From Nyssa sinensis (taxonomy: Eukaryota > Streptophyta > Magnoliopsida > Cornales > Nyssaceae): a DNA stretch of 64,000 nucleotides. The notes beneath the pieces are model-generated. The model was given only the letters and a program-made list of their open reading frames with translations, made no database searches and was not told the DNA's origin. The stretch is from assembly GCA_008638375.1 (NCBI GenBank), contig CM018031.1, positions 12,000,562 through 12,064,561 of the forward strand, read 5' to 3'. How positions within the stretch are numbered: the first letter of the stretch is position 1; every line of letters begins with the position of its first letter. Both the position numbers and the translations under genes were made by a program. Below, piece by piece: positions 50,555 to 62,357 of the stretch.

Positions 50555-53500
50555 ATGGTGCAAACTCGTAGTAGGGCAATGGAGTCTGATCGAGAGCGCA
50601 TGGATCGTATGGAAGAGATCCTGAATCGGGTGGTGGAGATGATGCCCCAAATGCAGGCCCAGGCAAATGGGCCAATGCCACCGAATAATCCTCCAGCCCC
50701 AGAGGACAGACCTAGACGTGAGGAGGACCCCACTTACTCTTATAAACGGTTTCAGAATATGAAACCGCCTGCGTTCGATGGAAAAGGGGGACACTCAGCA
50801 GCCGAAGAATGGATGCTTGGAATGGATAAGGTTTTCAAAATTATGACATGTACAGACACTCAAAAAGTGGGCTATGCCACTTATATGCTGACGGGGGCAG
50901 CACACATGTGGTGGCTTTTACAGGAAGCCCGGGAACCTAATATGGCTTGGCCACGATTTGTGGAGATTTTCAATCAGAAGTATTTCCCTCGGGAAATTCA
51001 GAATCAAAAGGCCGCTGAGTTTATCACCCTTCAGCAGGGAGGCATGTCTGTTGAGGAGTACGAGACCAAGTTTACCGAGCTGGCCAGATTTGCCCCAAAT
51101 GTTATAAATACGGAAGAAAGAAAGGTCCGCAAGTTTGAAAGCGGCCTCAGATGGGCCATTAAAGATAGGATTCGGCCTCACCGACTCAGTACCTACGATG
51201 AGGTAGTGGAAACTGCCATGATCATAGAACAGAGCGGGGAGGAGTTTGCAAAAAGACGGAAGAATCAGAGGCCTGGGAACCACAAGAGTAAGGGGCAGGG
51301 ATCTTCATTTTCTGGTGCTGGCACGGGATCACGTAATTTTAGTACGGGTTCTGGTCAGAAGAAGGCCAAGTCACAGGACGGGGGCGCGTCTAAATGTCCC
51401 ACCTGCCAGGGATTTCATAAAGGACCATGCTATCGTGACACCAAGGCCTGCTTCAATTGTGGACAAGTCGGGCACTTTAAGAAGGACTGTCCCAAGAACA
51501 ACAAGTCAGTGGTCAATACTGCATCAGTTGCATCGGCTTCTGTGACGAAACCCCAGCAGAAGAGTGGAGGACCCAGGATTGAGCAGCAGCGACCGGGGAG
51601 GGTCTTCGCTATTACACCGGGGGATGTGCAGGCCACTACCTCGGTAGTTGCAGGTACCATTACAATTTGTTCTCAGCCTGCACATGTCTTATTTGATACT
51701 GGGTCCACACATTCGTTTATATCACCGACATTTTCTAATAGAATAAACATGGGAGCCAAACCCTTAGGTTTTGTGTTGACTGTCACTGTACCATCGGGGG
51801 AGTCATTATTTGGAGATACTATCTATAGATCTTGCGGGGTTGAGATTATGGGTATTCAGTTCATGGCGGACCTGATACCCTTAGAAATCTGTGGATTTGA
51901 TGTGATTCTAGGCATGGATTGGTTAACTGCGAATCATGCCACAATTGATTGTGAAGCTAAGAAGGTTCAAATACAGGGCCCAGGACAACAGAAGGTTATC
52001 TTTGAGGGGACGGGAGTAGTCACCCCGCCATATTTTGTCTCTGCCATTCAGGCCAGACGCTTGCTCCGAAAGGGGTGTCATGGGTTTTTGTGTAGCATCA
52101 TGGATGCCCACTCACAAGAGCCTATTCTGGATCAGATCCCAGTTGCCCGGGAGTTCCCTGATGTATTTCTTGATGACCTTCCTGGCATGTCCATAGACCG
52201 AGAGATCGAGTTCTGTATTGATGTGATTCCCGGTACGACACCAGTGTCTAAAACCCCATATAGAATGGCGCCGACTGAGCTGAAGGAATTAAAGCTGCAA
52301 CTGCAAGAATTGCTAGACAAAGGATTCATACGGCCTAGCTCGTCGCCATGGGGTGCCCCAGTGTTGTTTGTCAAAAAGAAAGATGGGACCATGCGGTTAT
52401 GTGTTGATTATCGCGAACTTAACAAGGTCACCATCAAGAACAAGTACCCACTGCCAAGGGTGGATGACTTGTTCGATCAGCTAAAGGGGGCACAAATGTT
52501 TTCTAAAATAGACTTGAGATCGGGGTACCACCAGCTCAAGGTCAGGCCAGAGGATGTGCGGAAGACGGCATTTAAGACCCGATACGGACACTACGAGTTC
52601 CTGGTAATGCCATTTGGGGTGACAAATGCCCCAGCCGCATTCATGGACTTAATGAACAGGGTCTTCAAGCCGTATTTGGATGACTTCGTGATAGTATTTA
52701 TTGACGACATCTTAATCTACTCTAAGAGTCCAGAAGATCACGAAGTGCATCTAAGAAAAGTTCTGCAGAAGCTGAGGGAGCAGAAACTGTACGCAAAGTT
52801 GAAGAAGTGTGAGTTCTGGCTTCCCAGCATATCATTTTTAGGCCACGTGGTTTCTAAGGATGGCGTTTCAGTGGATTCACAAAAGATAGAAGCCATCGTG
52901 AATTGGTCCAGACCGACCAGCGTCACTGAAGTCCGGAGCTTTATGGGTTTAGCTGGGTATTATAGGCGCTTTGTCCAGGATTTTTCCAAAATAGCCGCGC
53001 CGATCACACAATTGACTCGTAAGAATACCCCATTTGTATGGACTGAGGAGCGAGAGAAGAGCTTTCAGGAGCTGAAGGACCGTCTGGTATCAGCCCCTAT
53101 TTTGACAGTGCCAGATGGGATCGAAGGCTTCGTGATTTATAGTGACGCCTCACACAAAGGCTTGGGGTGTGTGCTGATGCAAAGGGGCCGGGTAGTAGCC
53201 TATGCATCGAGACAGTTGAGACCTCATGAAAAGAACTACCCGACTCATGATCTGGAGCTAGCAGCTGTAGTGTTTGCATTGAAAATTTGGAGGCATTATC
53301 TTTATGGGGCGACCTGTGAGATCTTCACAGACCATAAGAGCCTCAAGTACCTTTTCACACAGAAGGAGCTCAACATGCGGCAACGCCGATGGTTAGAGCT
53401 GATTAAAGATTATGAGCTTAGCATCCAGTATCACCCCGGAAAAGCCAATGTAGTAGCTGATGCTCTCAGCCGTAAGTCTTCAGGGAGCCTTGCTTGTTTG

Positions 53501-55033
53501 TTGACTACACAGCGAGAGATACAGAGGGATCTAGAGGAAATGGGAATTGAGGTGGTTCTGCCTAGTACTGGAGCAGTACTCGCTAATGTCACTGTCGGAC
53601 TGACAATTGTGGACAAGATTAGAGGGCAACAAAAGCACGACGAGAAACTGGTCAAGCTCCGTGAAGAAACTGAGTCAGGGAAGAACTCAGAATTCGTGGT
53701 GCGCGATGGAATGCTGTATTATAGAGATCGAATTTGTGTGCCAGACACGCCCGAGATCAGAAAAGAGATTCTGGATGAGGCACACAATTCGAGATTTGCT
53801 GTACACCCAGGAAGCACTAAAATGTACCACGACGTCAAGACGACCTACTGGTGGCCAGGGATGAAGAAGGACATAGCTGAGTTTATAGCACGATGTATTA
53901 AATGCCAGCAGATTAAAGTCGAACACCAAAGGCCGAGTGGACCATTACAGCCGCTCCCAATACCCGAGTGGAAATGGGAGCATATTACTATGGACTTTGT
54001 CTCCGGGTTGCCTAAGACGCCTCGAGGGAGTGACTCGATATGGGTGATTGTTGATAGATTGACAAAATCGGCTCACTTCCTAGCAACTAAGACAACCCAG
54101 TCATTAGAGCGATTGGCAGCGCTCTACATCCAGGAGATTGTTCGACTGCATGGAGTCCCAGTATCTATTGTGTCTGACCGAGATCCGAGGTTCGTGTCCA
54201 AATTCTGGAGAGGCTTACAGGAAGCAATGGGCACGGAGCTCAGCCTCAGCACAGCCTACCATCCCGAGACTGATGGGCAGTCTGAGAGAACCATTCAAAC
54301 ACTGGAGGACTTATTGAGATTTTGTGTTTTGGATTTCAAAGGGAGCTGGGAGGATTCACTTCCACTGGTAGAGTTCGCCTATAATAACAGCTACCAGTCT
54401 AGCATTGGGATGGCTCCATATGAGGCACTATATGGTAGGAAGTGCCGGTCTCCACTGTGCTGGACTGAAATAGGTGAGAGGAAGTTATATGGCCCTGAGA
54501 TGGTAGAGCAGACTTCAGAAAAGATCCGAATAATCAAGCAGCGACTGCTAGCAACCCAAAGTCGTCAAAAGAGCTATGCCGACGTCCGGAGACGTGAGCT
54601 AGAATTTGAAAAGGGCGACCTTGTGTTTCTAAAAGTGTCACCCATGAAGGGCGTGGTAAGATTTGGGAAGAAAGGGAAACTAGGACCCCGCTACATTGGA
54701 CCCTTTGAGGTTGTAAAACGGGTCGGACCAGTAGCATACCGACTTGCGTTGCCAGCGGAATTAGCACATGTGCACAATGTCTTCCACGTATCCATGTTGA
54801 GGAAGTGCTTACATGATCCCAGTCAAGTAATCGAGCATGAACCGCTAGACGTTCAGAAGGATCTAACTTATATTGAACACCCAGTGCAGATCCTAGATCG
54901 TCGAGACCAAGTTCTGAGGAACAAGTCTATTCCCTTGGTGAAGGTACTCTGGAAAAATCACCAAATTGAAGAAGCTACTTGGGAAAGAGAGGATGCCATG
55001 AAAACTAAGTACCCCCAGTTATTTCAGTCTTAG
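50555..55033 (+). CDS. Gag-pol polyprotein of the Tekay chromovirus, intact
   Basis: A single frame of 1492 aa starting [12 protein letters not shown] with no stop. Domains in order: gag with [10 protein letters not shown] (about 110-120); a CxxC-rich linker (about 281) and CCHC knuckle [14 protein letters not shown] (299-312); aspartic protease [11 protein letters not shown] (Asp381); reverse transcriptase with [10 protein letters not shown] and FIDDILIY (Asp717-718); RNase H YSDASHKG (Asp864); integrase with an H2C2 finger (about 1083-1120) and catalytic Asp1147, Asp1208 and Glu1244. The last two are separated by exactly 35 residues, a perfect DD35E. A chromodomain-like C-terminus follows (about 1438-1489, [15 protein letters not shown]). 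All catalytic residues are present. The protein copies the element's RNA and integrates the cDNA; the chromodomain usually directs insertion to heterochromatin. Confidence 0.97.
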   Translation: MVQTRSRAMESDRERMDRMEEILNRVVEMMPQMQAQANGPMPPNNPPAPEDRPRREEDPTYSYKRFQNMKPPAFDGKGGHSAAEEWMLGMDKVFKIMTCTDTQKVGYATYMLTGAAHMWWLLQEAREPNMAWPRFVEIFNQKYFPREIQNQKAAEFITLQQGGMSVEEYETKFTELARFAPNVINTEERKVRKFESGLRWAIKDRIRPHRLSTYDEVVETAMIIEQSGEEFAKRRKNQRPGNHKSKGQGSSFSGAGTGSRNFSTGSGQKKAKSQDGGASKCPTCQGFHKGPCYRDTKACFNCGQVGHFKKDCPKNNKSVVNTASVASASVTKPQQKSGGPRIEQQRPGRVFAITPGDVQATTSVVAGTITICSQPAHVLFDTGSTHSFISPTFSNRINMGAKPLGFVLTVTVPSGESLFGDTIYRSCGVEIMGIQFMADLIPLEICGFDVILGMDWLTANHATIDCEAKKVQIQGPGQQKVIFEGTGVVTPPYFVSAIQARRLLRKGCHGFLCSIMDAHSQEPILDQIPVAREFPDVFLDDLPGMSIDREIEFCIDVIPGTTPVSKTPYRMAPTELKELKLQLQELLDKGFIRPSSSPWGAPVLFVKKKDGTMRLCVDYRELNKVTIKNKYPLPRVDDLFDQLKGAQMFSKIDLRSGYHQLKVRPEDVRKTAFKTRYGHYEFLVMPFGVTNAPAAFMDLMNRVFKPYLDDFVIVFIDDILIYSKSPEDHEVHLRKVLQKLREQKLYAKLKKCEFWLPSISFLGHVVSKDGVSVDSQKIEAIVNWSRPTSVTEVRSFMGLAGYYRRFVQDFSKIAAPITQLTRKNTPFVWTEEREKSFQELKDRLVSAPILTVPDGIEGFVIYSDASHKGLGCVLMQRGRVVAYASRQLRPHEKNYPTHDLELAAVVFALKIWRHYLYGATCEIFTDHKSLKYLFTQKELNMRQRRWLELIKDYELSIQYHPGKANVVADALSRKSSGSLACLLTTQREIQRDLEEMGIEVVLPSTGAVLANVTVGLTIVDKIRGQQKHDEKLVKLREETESGKNSEFVVRDGMLYYRDRICVPDTPEIRKEILDEAHNSRFAVHPGSTKMYHDVKTTYWWPGMKKDIAEFIARCIKCQQIKVEHQRPSGPLQPLPIPEWKWEHITMDFVSGLPKTPRGSDSIWVIVDRLTKSAHFLATKTTQSLERLAALYIQEIVRLHGVPVSIVSDRDPRFVSKFWRGLQEAMGTELSLSTAYHPETDGQSERTIQTLEDLLRFCVLDFKGSWEDSLPLVEFAYNNSYQSSIGMAPYEALYGRKCRSPLCWTEIGERKLYGPEMVEQTSEKIRIIKQRLLATQSRQKSYADVRRRELEFEKGDLVFLKVSPMKGVVRFGKKGKLGPRYIGPFEVVKRVGPVAYRLALPAELAHVHNVFHVSMLRKCLHDPSQVIEHEPLDVQKDLTYIEHPVQILDRRDQVLRNKSIPLVKVLWKNHQIEEATWEREDAMKTKYPQLFQS

Positions 55034-55077
55034 CATGAGCTAAGTTTGGGGACAAACTTTTTTTTAGGAGGTAAGGA

Positions 55078-55231
55078 TGTAATACCCCGACCCGAACTGG
55101 CACGAGTATCGAGACAAGCCGGGTCGGGTAACACTTTATCAGTTATAAAATGACCTATTGATTAAATAAGACCCAACATCGTAATACGTGCAAGTATGCA
55201 TGCATGCATGCATACATGCACACATGTATGG

Positions 55232-55264
<33 letters not shown>

Positions 55265-58200
55265 AAAAGTAACGAAGGAGAAAAATATATATATATATGT
55301 GAATATATATATATATATATGTAATATAAAAATAAAAAGGCTACCTAACCTAGACTAGTAGGAGCATGGTGGAAATCAGAAAATCAGGGGTAGAGGCATG
55401 GCTAAGCATGCTTGGTTGAGTGAGAAAGAAGCAAGGGACCATTCCCAAGTGTACCTCACATGTATAGATATATACACATATACAAACATCTCTCTCTCTC
55501 TCTACATTCTGGAAGAGTGAAGGAGAAATGAGGAGCTTCTGAGGAGGAGAAGAGAGGATCAGAAGTGAAGAGGAGAGGCAACCAACACCAAGAAACCAGA
55601 AATTTAGGTAAGGGTTCTCACTTCTGTTTCGTAAATTTAAAGCATGATTTGTTTAATTCTGAGCTTAGGGTCTTAGAGGACATAGCATGAGGTTTCCAAG
55701 GCCACAAAAATCAAAGCAAATGGTTAAGAGAGGAGGGAGAAACCCTCAGTTGCAGGTCACGGCCTAAAGACTTGAAAACTATCATTTCATGTGTATTCTT
55801 TCATTTAAATGATCTGAAAATGTTCTATATGATCTATAATGAAGGTTTGAGAAAATTTGGAGTGAAACCAGAAGAAGAAAATGCATGAAAATCAAAAAAA
55901 TGGGTTCGGCCGGAAAATGGGCATGGTGGCCGGAAAACCGGCTATGGGTGTCGGAAAACCGTGGCCAATCCAACTAAAAACAGTCTAAAAATGATGCTTT
56001 AGATTCTAGAAGTGTTTTGGCACAAAAATCGTAAATTTTGGGCTTCAAAATGATGTAAAATGGTGGGTTGACCGAGGTTCCGGTGACCGGAATTGACAGG
56101 GGTGACCGGAGAAGACCACCGGAAAAATGGGGGGCATGTCGGGTCAAGACGGGACCGGATCCGGGTCTGGGTCGGGTCGGGACCCGACCGGATCCAACGG
56201 GGCAATGAAACTACGCCGTTTCATTAAAGAATTTTAAAAATATTAAATTAGGGCCGACGTCATCATGACGTCAGCATGACCCATTAAACCGGTTCTCTGG
56301 AGAAGACTGAACCGGATGGTTCGGTGTGGTCTGGGACCGGTCTAGGGTTTCATTAGGTGAACCCTTTGGTCCAATGTTTTAATTAAAAATAAATAAACCG
56401 AAACTTATGATAATTGTGGTTTGACCCCAACTATTCACCCTATTCCAAATCTGACCCAGACTTTGGAGAATTATTTCAAAAACACCCCTGGAAAAATAAT
56501 AAAATAATAAAATAAATTATTTAAATAATTTATTAAATAGGTAGAATTACCATTTTACCCCTGAGTCACAAATAAGTCAAACGAAGTCCAAACAAGGCAA
56601 ATGAATAGTCAAAACTTATTATCTCGGACCTTCCGGACTCAATAGTGAGGTCCATTTCACGAGACGAGACCCCGGGATATAAGACATAAATACTAGAATG
56701 ACCGAAATACCCCGGTGTCCAAATTAGACAAGTCATATATGAATTCCTACTATCTTGGACCTACTGAGTCCAATGGTGAGGTCTACAACGTGAGACGAGG
56801 CCCCCGAAAAAATAAAGGCCCGTAAAATGACGAAAATACCCCTGTGTCCAAATAAGTTAAGTCATATAAGTATTTTAACTATCTCGGACCCACTGAATTC
56901 AACGGTGAGGTTGAAATTATGAAAAGAGGTCCCGGGGAGAAAGTGACCGTAACATGCCAAAGGACAGTTTTGCCCTTTTCAATTCAGGAATCCGATTTAA
57001 GATCCGTAAAAGCCTAAACTTATTTTATTCAACATTCCGGATACAATGACGACATCTAGATTCGTAATCGAGATACCGATAGTCAAGATTTACAAATTTG
57101 AATATCGAGTATGGTTCGATTTCAGTTATAGACTGAGTTATTTTCAATTGACAGGCACGTCAAAAGAAAAGGGGAAGGAGACTTTGATTAGTTGAACTAC
57201 TGAGAGTCATTTTGAAGTAAGTAATTCTGACGCTTTAATATGGGTTATTCCCAGCCAGTCACGTTATTGTTCATATGCTGCCAACTTGTACTCCATTACT
57301 ACTTGATGCATTTGATTGAGCCAAATTGACTTGTAGATATCAGTTTACCTGATTTTGGATTTGATTTGCTTGCTCGCCTCACGATGAGATTGATCATTGA
57401 TATTTGAATATTATTACACTATCATACCATGACCAGTTTTGAGATACATTCTACTGATTCCATACACTTCGTGTTTTGTTGTTTGTGATATCAAATGTTG
57501 GTACGATTGTACATCTTGTATGGGATTTTGTCAGTCATGATATTTGGTGTGTACTCGGGGTTGTGCTCAGTCACAATGACCCATCCATTCACAGATTACG
57601 TGGGGGAAAAGATCCATTAGGGTCTGTTGTGTCCTACGGGACCTATATTGAAAAGAGCTCTAACGCTTTTCAGAGAGCCCGAGGAACTGTGGCGGATCTG
57701 AGCATGCGTTTTAGTGGGGTATGCCGGGCCCCGAGTAATTCACGTATATCTGGGTTATTTGAATTCGATGTTAACTTATTCTTGTTTCCATTGTATGATC
57801 ATATTTTTTTTATACCCTGTGGAATGATCATATTGTTGCAAGCATGGTATATCTTTGATTGGCTAATGTATTGTTGTGGCAGCAACCCATCATGATAGGC
57901 CAGATCCCAATTTCATTTGGCTTTGTTATTGACTCTTGTGTTATATTGTGGGATATGCCTTTTGGACCCTCGGGTCGATACCTTGCACATTTTTGGTGAC
58001 TGGCTACGCCTTCATTACTGCCCATATTGGCTATCTGTGATTCTTTGATCTATCATTTCATCGGACAAACCCGAACCCACATTAAAGCCAGGAAATTACT
58101 TATTGGGCTATTAGCTCACCCCTTCTCCCTTAAATTTTTCAGGACAACAAGAATTTGGGGAACCCTCAGGCGCTCCAGGGATTTAGACGCTGCTAGTTAC

Positions 58201-58499
58201 TGGTAGCTGTTTTGGCGAGTTTATATTAAGTTGAATATTGTCAGGTCTTAATACTCCCATGTCACCACGGTCCTGTTTGTTGGTTTTGTTTTTGAAGGAT
58301 CTGTATTTAACACTTATAATTTTTGGACATCCGTCAAATGGTAAACTAACTGTGCTACCAGATATTTTAATGATTAAGAAATGCTTTTGTTAAAACTTTA
58401 CCCAGCATTTTAGATCCTTTTGGACGGGGAACGGCCCACGGGCCGCAGACCCGGGTCACGGATCCCTAATCCGCATAGGGTGGGTTTTGGGTCGTGACA
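55078..58499 (+). repeat. Tekay 3' LTR
   Basis: 3422 bp, nearly identical to the 5' copy, preceded by the purine tract TTAGGAGGTAAGGA. The first of the two TGACGTCA sites reads CGACGTCA here (56253-56275). Confidence 0.95.
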
Positions 58500-58504
58500 G
58501 GCTA

Positions 58505-59764
58505 GGTCTTTGTTTCTGGTTGTAACGTAGGTCATGGTCAAGGATAAAGTAGAGGTAAGTGAACAATAATCTCCATGTGATAAGCGAAGAAGCTGAAGTG
58601 AATAAACTGCACTTTTCCAAACTCATCATCTCTTTTGAACATCACAAAACCACTCCCAAAATTCTAATAAAAGCATTCCCAAACTACTCACAACTTTTTT
58701 ACTTGAGCAAACCAAAAAGAAAAAGGAAAAGGCGATGAAATATTTATTTTTTTATTTTTTTCTCTAATTTTTTTTTTATTTTGATATTTTTTTTTTCTTC
58801 TTCTTTTTCCCTTTTTTTTTTGAAACCGAATAAAATTACAATAAAAGAAAAAAAAAGTACATCTTCACTTCTCTACTTTGACAACACCAAATTCTCAAAG
58901 AACAATCACCCAGCTTCTTCATCCAAAGCGAGGCTACTGGTTATGAAAAGAAAGATATAATAATGAAGGTTCAACTTGGTTCCAATCAAGTAAATAATGT
59001 AAAGATGCAGGAAACAAACGAACGGGCTCAAAGTAGAAAGAGGGCCTAGTTTCATTCTCCAAAGGCAAGAAGTGTCATCCAACATCTGAACTGACTGACC
59101 TTAGACATGTGACAATGGCAGTTGATAGAATGGAGATATGTAAACTGTATAACCCTCAAAATAAAGTTCAAGCTCAAATCTACATAACATGGGTTATAAG
59201 TCTCAGTTAATGCCATCATGATACTCGAGTCTCACAATTTAACCATCAAATCGATCATAGAGTCACAAGAGTAGCAACCCAATTTGTCTCCAATTATGAA
59301 AGTTAGGGAAAGACAAATCACTAACAGTGCACAACTATCACAATAATTCTCATGCAAGCTCAGAAATACATGAATACGCTCAAAACAATAAAATTGTAAT
59401 CACGAAGTATATTGAGTTCAAGTAGGCAAAATAATAGCAACTCTCCCCAACTTATTTAACACCTTGTCCTCAAGGGGACATGACATGACAGAACATGAAA
59501 TAGAACGAAATAAGTAAAAGGAAGGAGTGCACCTGAGTGGAGAGAACTAAGGGTGCAAAGAGTCCGGTGAATCAGAAGGCGGGAGCGGAGCGGCAAGAAT
59601 AGCCCAAAGAAGGTGATGAGTCTCTACATGGCAATTGGTTTTGTGACCCATTTCTTGTTTGGTTGCTCAATGTGAATTTGACGGGTTTGAATGGGTCGTT
59701 TGCGTGAAATGGATTCAACTTCAATGGCACTGCTTTTGGGAGCTTTTGGGCTACCCATGGATCC
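58505..59764 (-). mobile_element. Athila-like internal region, non-coding part
   Basis: Resumes the host element after the Tekay insertion. No ORF. A further PPT-like tract, AAGTTGGGGAGAG on the minus strand, with CTTGAGGACAAGG before it, lies at about 59445-59480. T-rich low-complexity sequence is found at 58745-58830. Confidence 0.6.
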
Positions 59765-60376
59765 TTACAATAACAAATTGATGCTCATGGCTACCGACGT
59801 ATCACGCAGCTCCTTTGCAATTTCTGAGAATAGTCTGGATTAGCCGACCAACATCTCTCCATCAATGATCTCCATGCAGGATCACACCAGCTTGGGATTT
59901 CAGGTTGCAAATCGCCTTTGATTATGCCAGCTATTATTTCCTCTGATCGCAAATTCGCATAAGGTTCCTCCCCAGTCAAGAGTTCCCACATGACTATTCC
60001 AAATGAGTACACATCAACCTTTTCTGTGACCATGTTCTTACTGTTCAAGAGTTCTGGAGCCATCCATGGTATAGTTCTGCATATGCCACCAGAGATTAGT
60101 GTCCTCTGCTTAATTTTTGATAAGCATAAAGCACCAATCTAGCACATTGGTCGCTGAGGGTCCCTTCATTTTCACCAGCAAGTTATGAGACTTCAAATCA
60201 AAATGGACAATATTCTTTTTGTGCAGATATTCCATACCAAAGGCTGCATCCATGGTTATAATCAACCTTTTCCGACGATCAATCGGTTTATCTTTCTTCC
60301 GTAAAACTTGCTTCAGGGAACCATTCACCATGTACTCTGTAACTAGTATGCGAGCTTCCTTCCAGAAGTCTGCTAC
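59765..60376 (-). pseudogene. Captured fragment of a Raf-like (MAPKKK-type) protein kinase gene
   Basis: Minus-strand pieces read [20 protein letters not shown], then [20 protein letters not shown] (the HFDLK catalytic loop of this group). In a shifted frame they continue [13 protein letters not shown], then [28 protein letters not shown] and [11 protein letters not shown], ending at TAA (59765-59767). This is the C-terminal two thirds of a plant PB1/Raf-like kinase domain. It is dead: the Mg-binding DLG is changed to Ala-Leu-Cys, an in-frame TAG stands just before it, and at least two frameshifts occur. The fragment begins right after a good splice acceptor (TTACTTTTGTGCAG), so intron sequence came with it. 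It has the same orientation as the surrounding retrotransposon. Confidence 0.85.
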
Positions 60377-60774
60377 CTGCACAAAAGTAAGGAATCATGA
60401 AAGGAATACATTCATCAATTGTGAGATCAACGAGTACCAAGTCCAACAGGACAGGTGTTTGAGTCAGTGACCTGGAACAAAATGAACTGTAAAGTGGGTG
60501 TCTGATCCTAAAATGTGTCCAAGAGACAAAGGGTCAATTGTCAAACACCGCAAAGATTTTGTAGAATCGTCCTCGGGATATAATAAAGAATAAAACCAAT
60601 ATTTACTTGAAATTCCAATGACTAATGAACTTTAAGTTGATCCAAATGTCTTTTCTTTTTTGTTTCCCAAGTATGTATGTTGGACGGTCCAAATGTCCAA
60701 ACACGAAAGTCAATTTTTCTACAGAAGGTGATAAAATAAAATAGAAATTTCCCTAATAATGTGACTGGGAAAGA
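60377..60774 (-). other. Spacer between the two captured gene fragments
   Basis: The first 60 or so bases are intron-like sequence of the kinase fragment. The rest is unassigned; one stretch (TCGTCCTCGGGATATAATAAAG, about 60566) has the look of retrotransposon UTR. Confidence 0.4.
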
Positions 60775-61275
60775 AAATAACCAATCGATCCTCCTCCTAT
60801 GAAGTCCACCATTAGAAATAATAAAGGAAAACGCGTAATCCATGAGACCGCCATTGCAGCCATGGTTAAACGTTGTGTCACAGTCGATTGGCTCCTACTC
60901 GGACAGAGATGTCAAATTTCCTGTCACGATTTGGTTTATACCCTCAACAGCAGCTACAGTTGAAAATGCCTAGCAACTCCCACATGAACCTTGGTTCTTG
61001 ACATTAGTGACAGGTCCTTTCTTCTTCCAGTCCACAGACTTTGGCAAATCAGCGACATCTCTGTAAGTGAATTCTTCAAGGGACTCTCTACTCCTTATTG
61101 GTAACTCAACCTTGAGCCCCAGATACATTTTCGTGAACTCTTCATGGCTTAAATCTGCAAATTCATTCAGCCCGAGCCAGTAGTTACTAACCTTCTTATT
61201 TCTGTCATCAATGTGCTTCAAATTATCCTTGAAAACCTCAAATTTATGCAACTTCTCTTCAAAGCTTTGGTAAGT
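60775..61275 (-). pseudogene. Captured fragment of a papain-family cysteine protease gene (XCP-like)
   Basis: On the minus strand the I29 propeptide is clear ([20 protein letters not shown], then [16 protein letters not shown]), followed by the mature start [20 protein letters not shown] and the active-site block GSCGSC. The Trp that should follow is a TAG stop, then AFSTVAAVEGINQIVTG, a second stop (TAG for Gln in SLSEQEL), and [18 protein letters not shown] 1-nt loss then ends the similarity. The first stop is explained by G-to-A and the second by C-to-T change. The His and Asn of the catalytic triad and everything C-terminal are missing. This matches plant xylem-type cysteine proteases. 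The fragment starts abruptly at TYQSFEEK, next to low-complexity DNA. Confidence 0.88.
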
Positions 61276-61850
61276 GGAGATGGAGGCACTGGTGCGTGAT
61301 GATGACAGAGGGTTAGGGGTGGGTGCAGCAGTGATGGAGATGATGGTTCGGTCGGGGAAGGGGTTTGGTGCAGCGAGTTAGGGACGGCCGAAGGAGATCT
61401 GACATCAACGACGACGTTTCGACGTTGCCAGGTGAAGGTGCGGGGAGAGAGAGAGATACAGGCGGTGGTGGCTATGAGGGTGGAGTCGACGGTGATGAAG
61501 GTGCGGGGCGGTCGACAGTGTGTAGATGCCATCGTGGGAGATGATGGGTGTGGTGGTGGTGGAGATGTGCGGTCGGTGATGGCCGGACCTGATGGGGGTG
61601 GAGTCGGTGATGATGGTGGTGCTGGTGCGGTGGATTTGATGGTGGTGGAGTCGTGGCTGTGCGATGGTGATGGTGGAGGGCTGCGGGTTAGGGGTTTTGG
61701 ACGGTGCGGCTGGCGATGACGGGCGGTTGTGGCTGTGGTCGGATGAGGGGGGCACGGCTGTGATGGAGACGACGGGCGGTGGTGGTGGCGATGTGGTTAG
61801 GGAGGTGCGGTGTGGTGGTGGAGGTGCTGCGTTTGGGGCTTCCTATATCT
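61276..61850 (-). repeat. GC-rich low-complexity block
   Basis: Rich in GGTGATGG/GGTGGTGG-type words (minus strand CACCATCACC). Open in several frames but with no recognised domain; translations are His/Thr/Pro/Ser- or Gly/Asp-rich. GC content is far above that of both neighbours. It abuts the protease fragment exactly, so it may be part of the same captured chimera. Confidence 0.6.
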
Positions 61851-61899
61851 CCCTGCCCGCTGCTCTCAAGAATTTTTTTTTTTTTTTGATTTTTTTTTT

Positions 61900-62150
61900 A
61901 GCACAATTAAAAGTGCTCAAGCTTTTTGGGACAGAACCTTAAGAGCTTTGAGGGAAGAAAAAGAGCTCGAGCTTTTCTTAGAGTGCTCGAGTTTTTCGGG
62001 GCAGAATGTTTAAATAATTTTTGACAAACAAGTGCTCGAGCTTTTTGGCGAGTGCTCGAGCTTTTTGGACCAGAAACATTGGAAAAAAAAAAACATGAGA
62101 AAATGCTCGAGCTTTTCTGAAATTGCTCGAGATTTTTAGTTCAGAAAACA
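61900..62150. repeat. Array of TGCTCGAGCTTTTT repeats
   Basis: About seven copies of a (G/A)TGCTCGAGCTTTT(T)GG unit, with variants, lie at about 61912, 61958, 61980, 62030, 62049, 62102 and 62123. Each contains CTCGAG or one-base variants inside the palindrome GCTCGAGC. The copies are separated by irregular spacers with repeated CAGAA(C/T) words. Confidence 0.75.
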
Positions 62151-62357
62151 AAAATGACTATAGAGAAACCCCCCCTTTTTTTTAAAACAATAAAAATAAA
62201 ATAAATACTAAACACCTACAAAACAATAAAAAGCAAAGTCAATTAAAAACAAAAAAATAATAATAATAATAAAATAAAATAAAATAAAATTGGGTTTCCT
62301 CCCAAAAGAAGAGCTAAGTTTAATGTCTTCAGCCAGACACAGCAAGAGGAGAAAACA
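62151..62357 (-). mobile_element. Athila-like region just after the integrase
   Basis: A-rich sequence followed by text (minus strand GAGGAAACCCAA) commonly found after pol in this group. No ORF. Confidence 0.5.

Larger units (their letters stand above)
46998..58499 (+). mobile_element. Complete Tekay-type Ty3/gypsy chromovirus
   Basis: LTRs 46998-50416 and 55078-58499 enclose a 4661-bp internal region with PBS, one long gag-pol frame and PPT. The 5-bp target duplication GGCTA is intact (46993-46997 and 58500-58504). The element is nested in the Athila-like element. Structure and coding capacity are complete, so it is a candidate for an element active recently. Confidence 0.95.

Noticed and set aside
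59765..61275. Functional host genes (kinase and cysteine protease)
   Set aside because: Both are truncated, carry stops and frameshifts, lack key residues and sit inside retrotransposon sequence.
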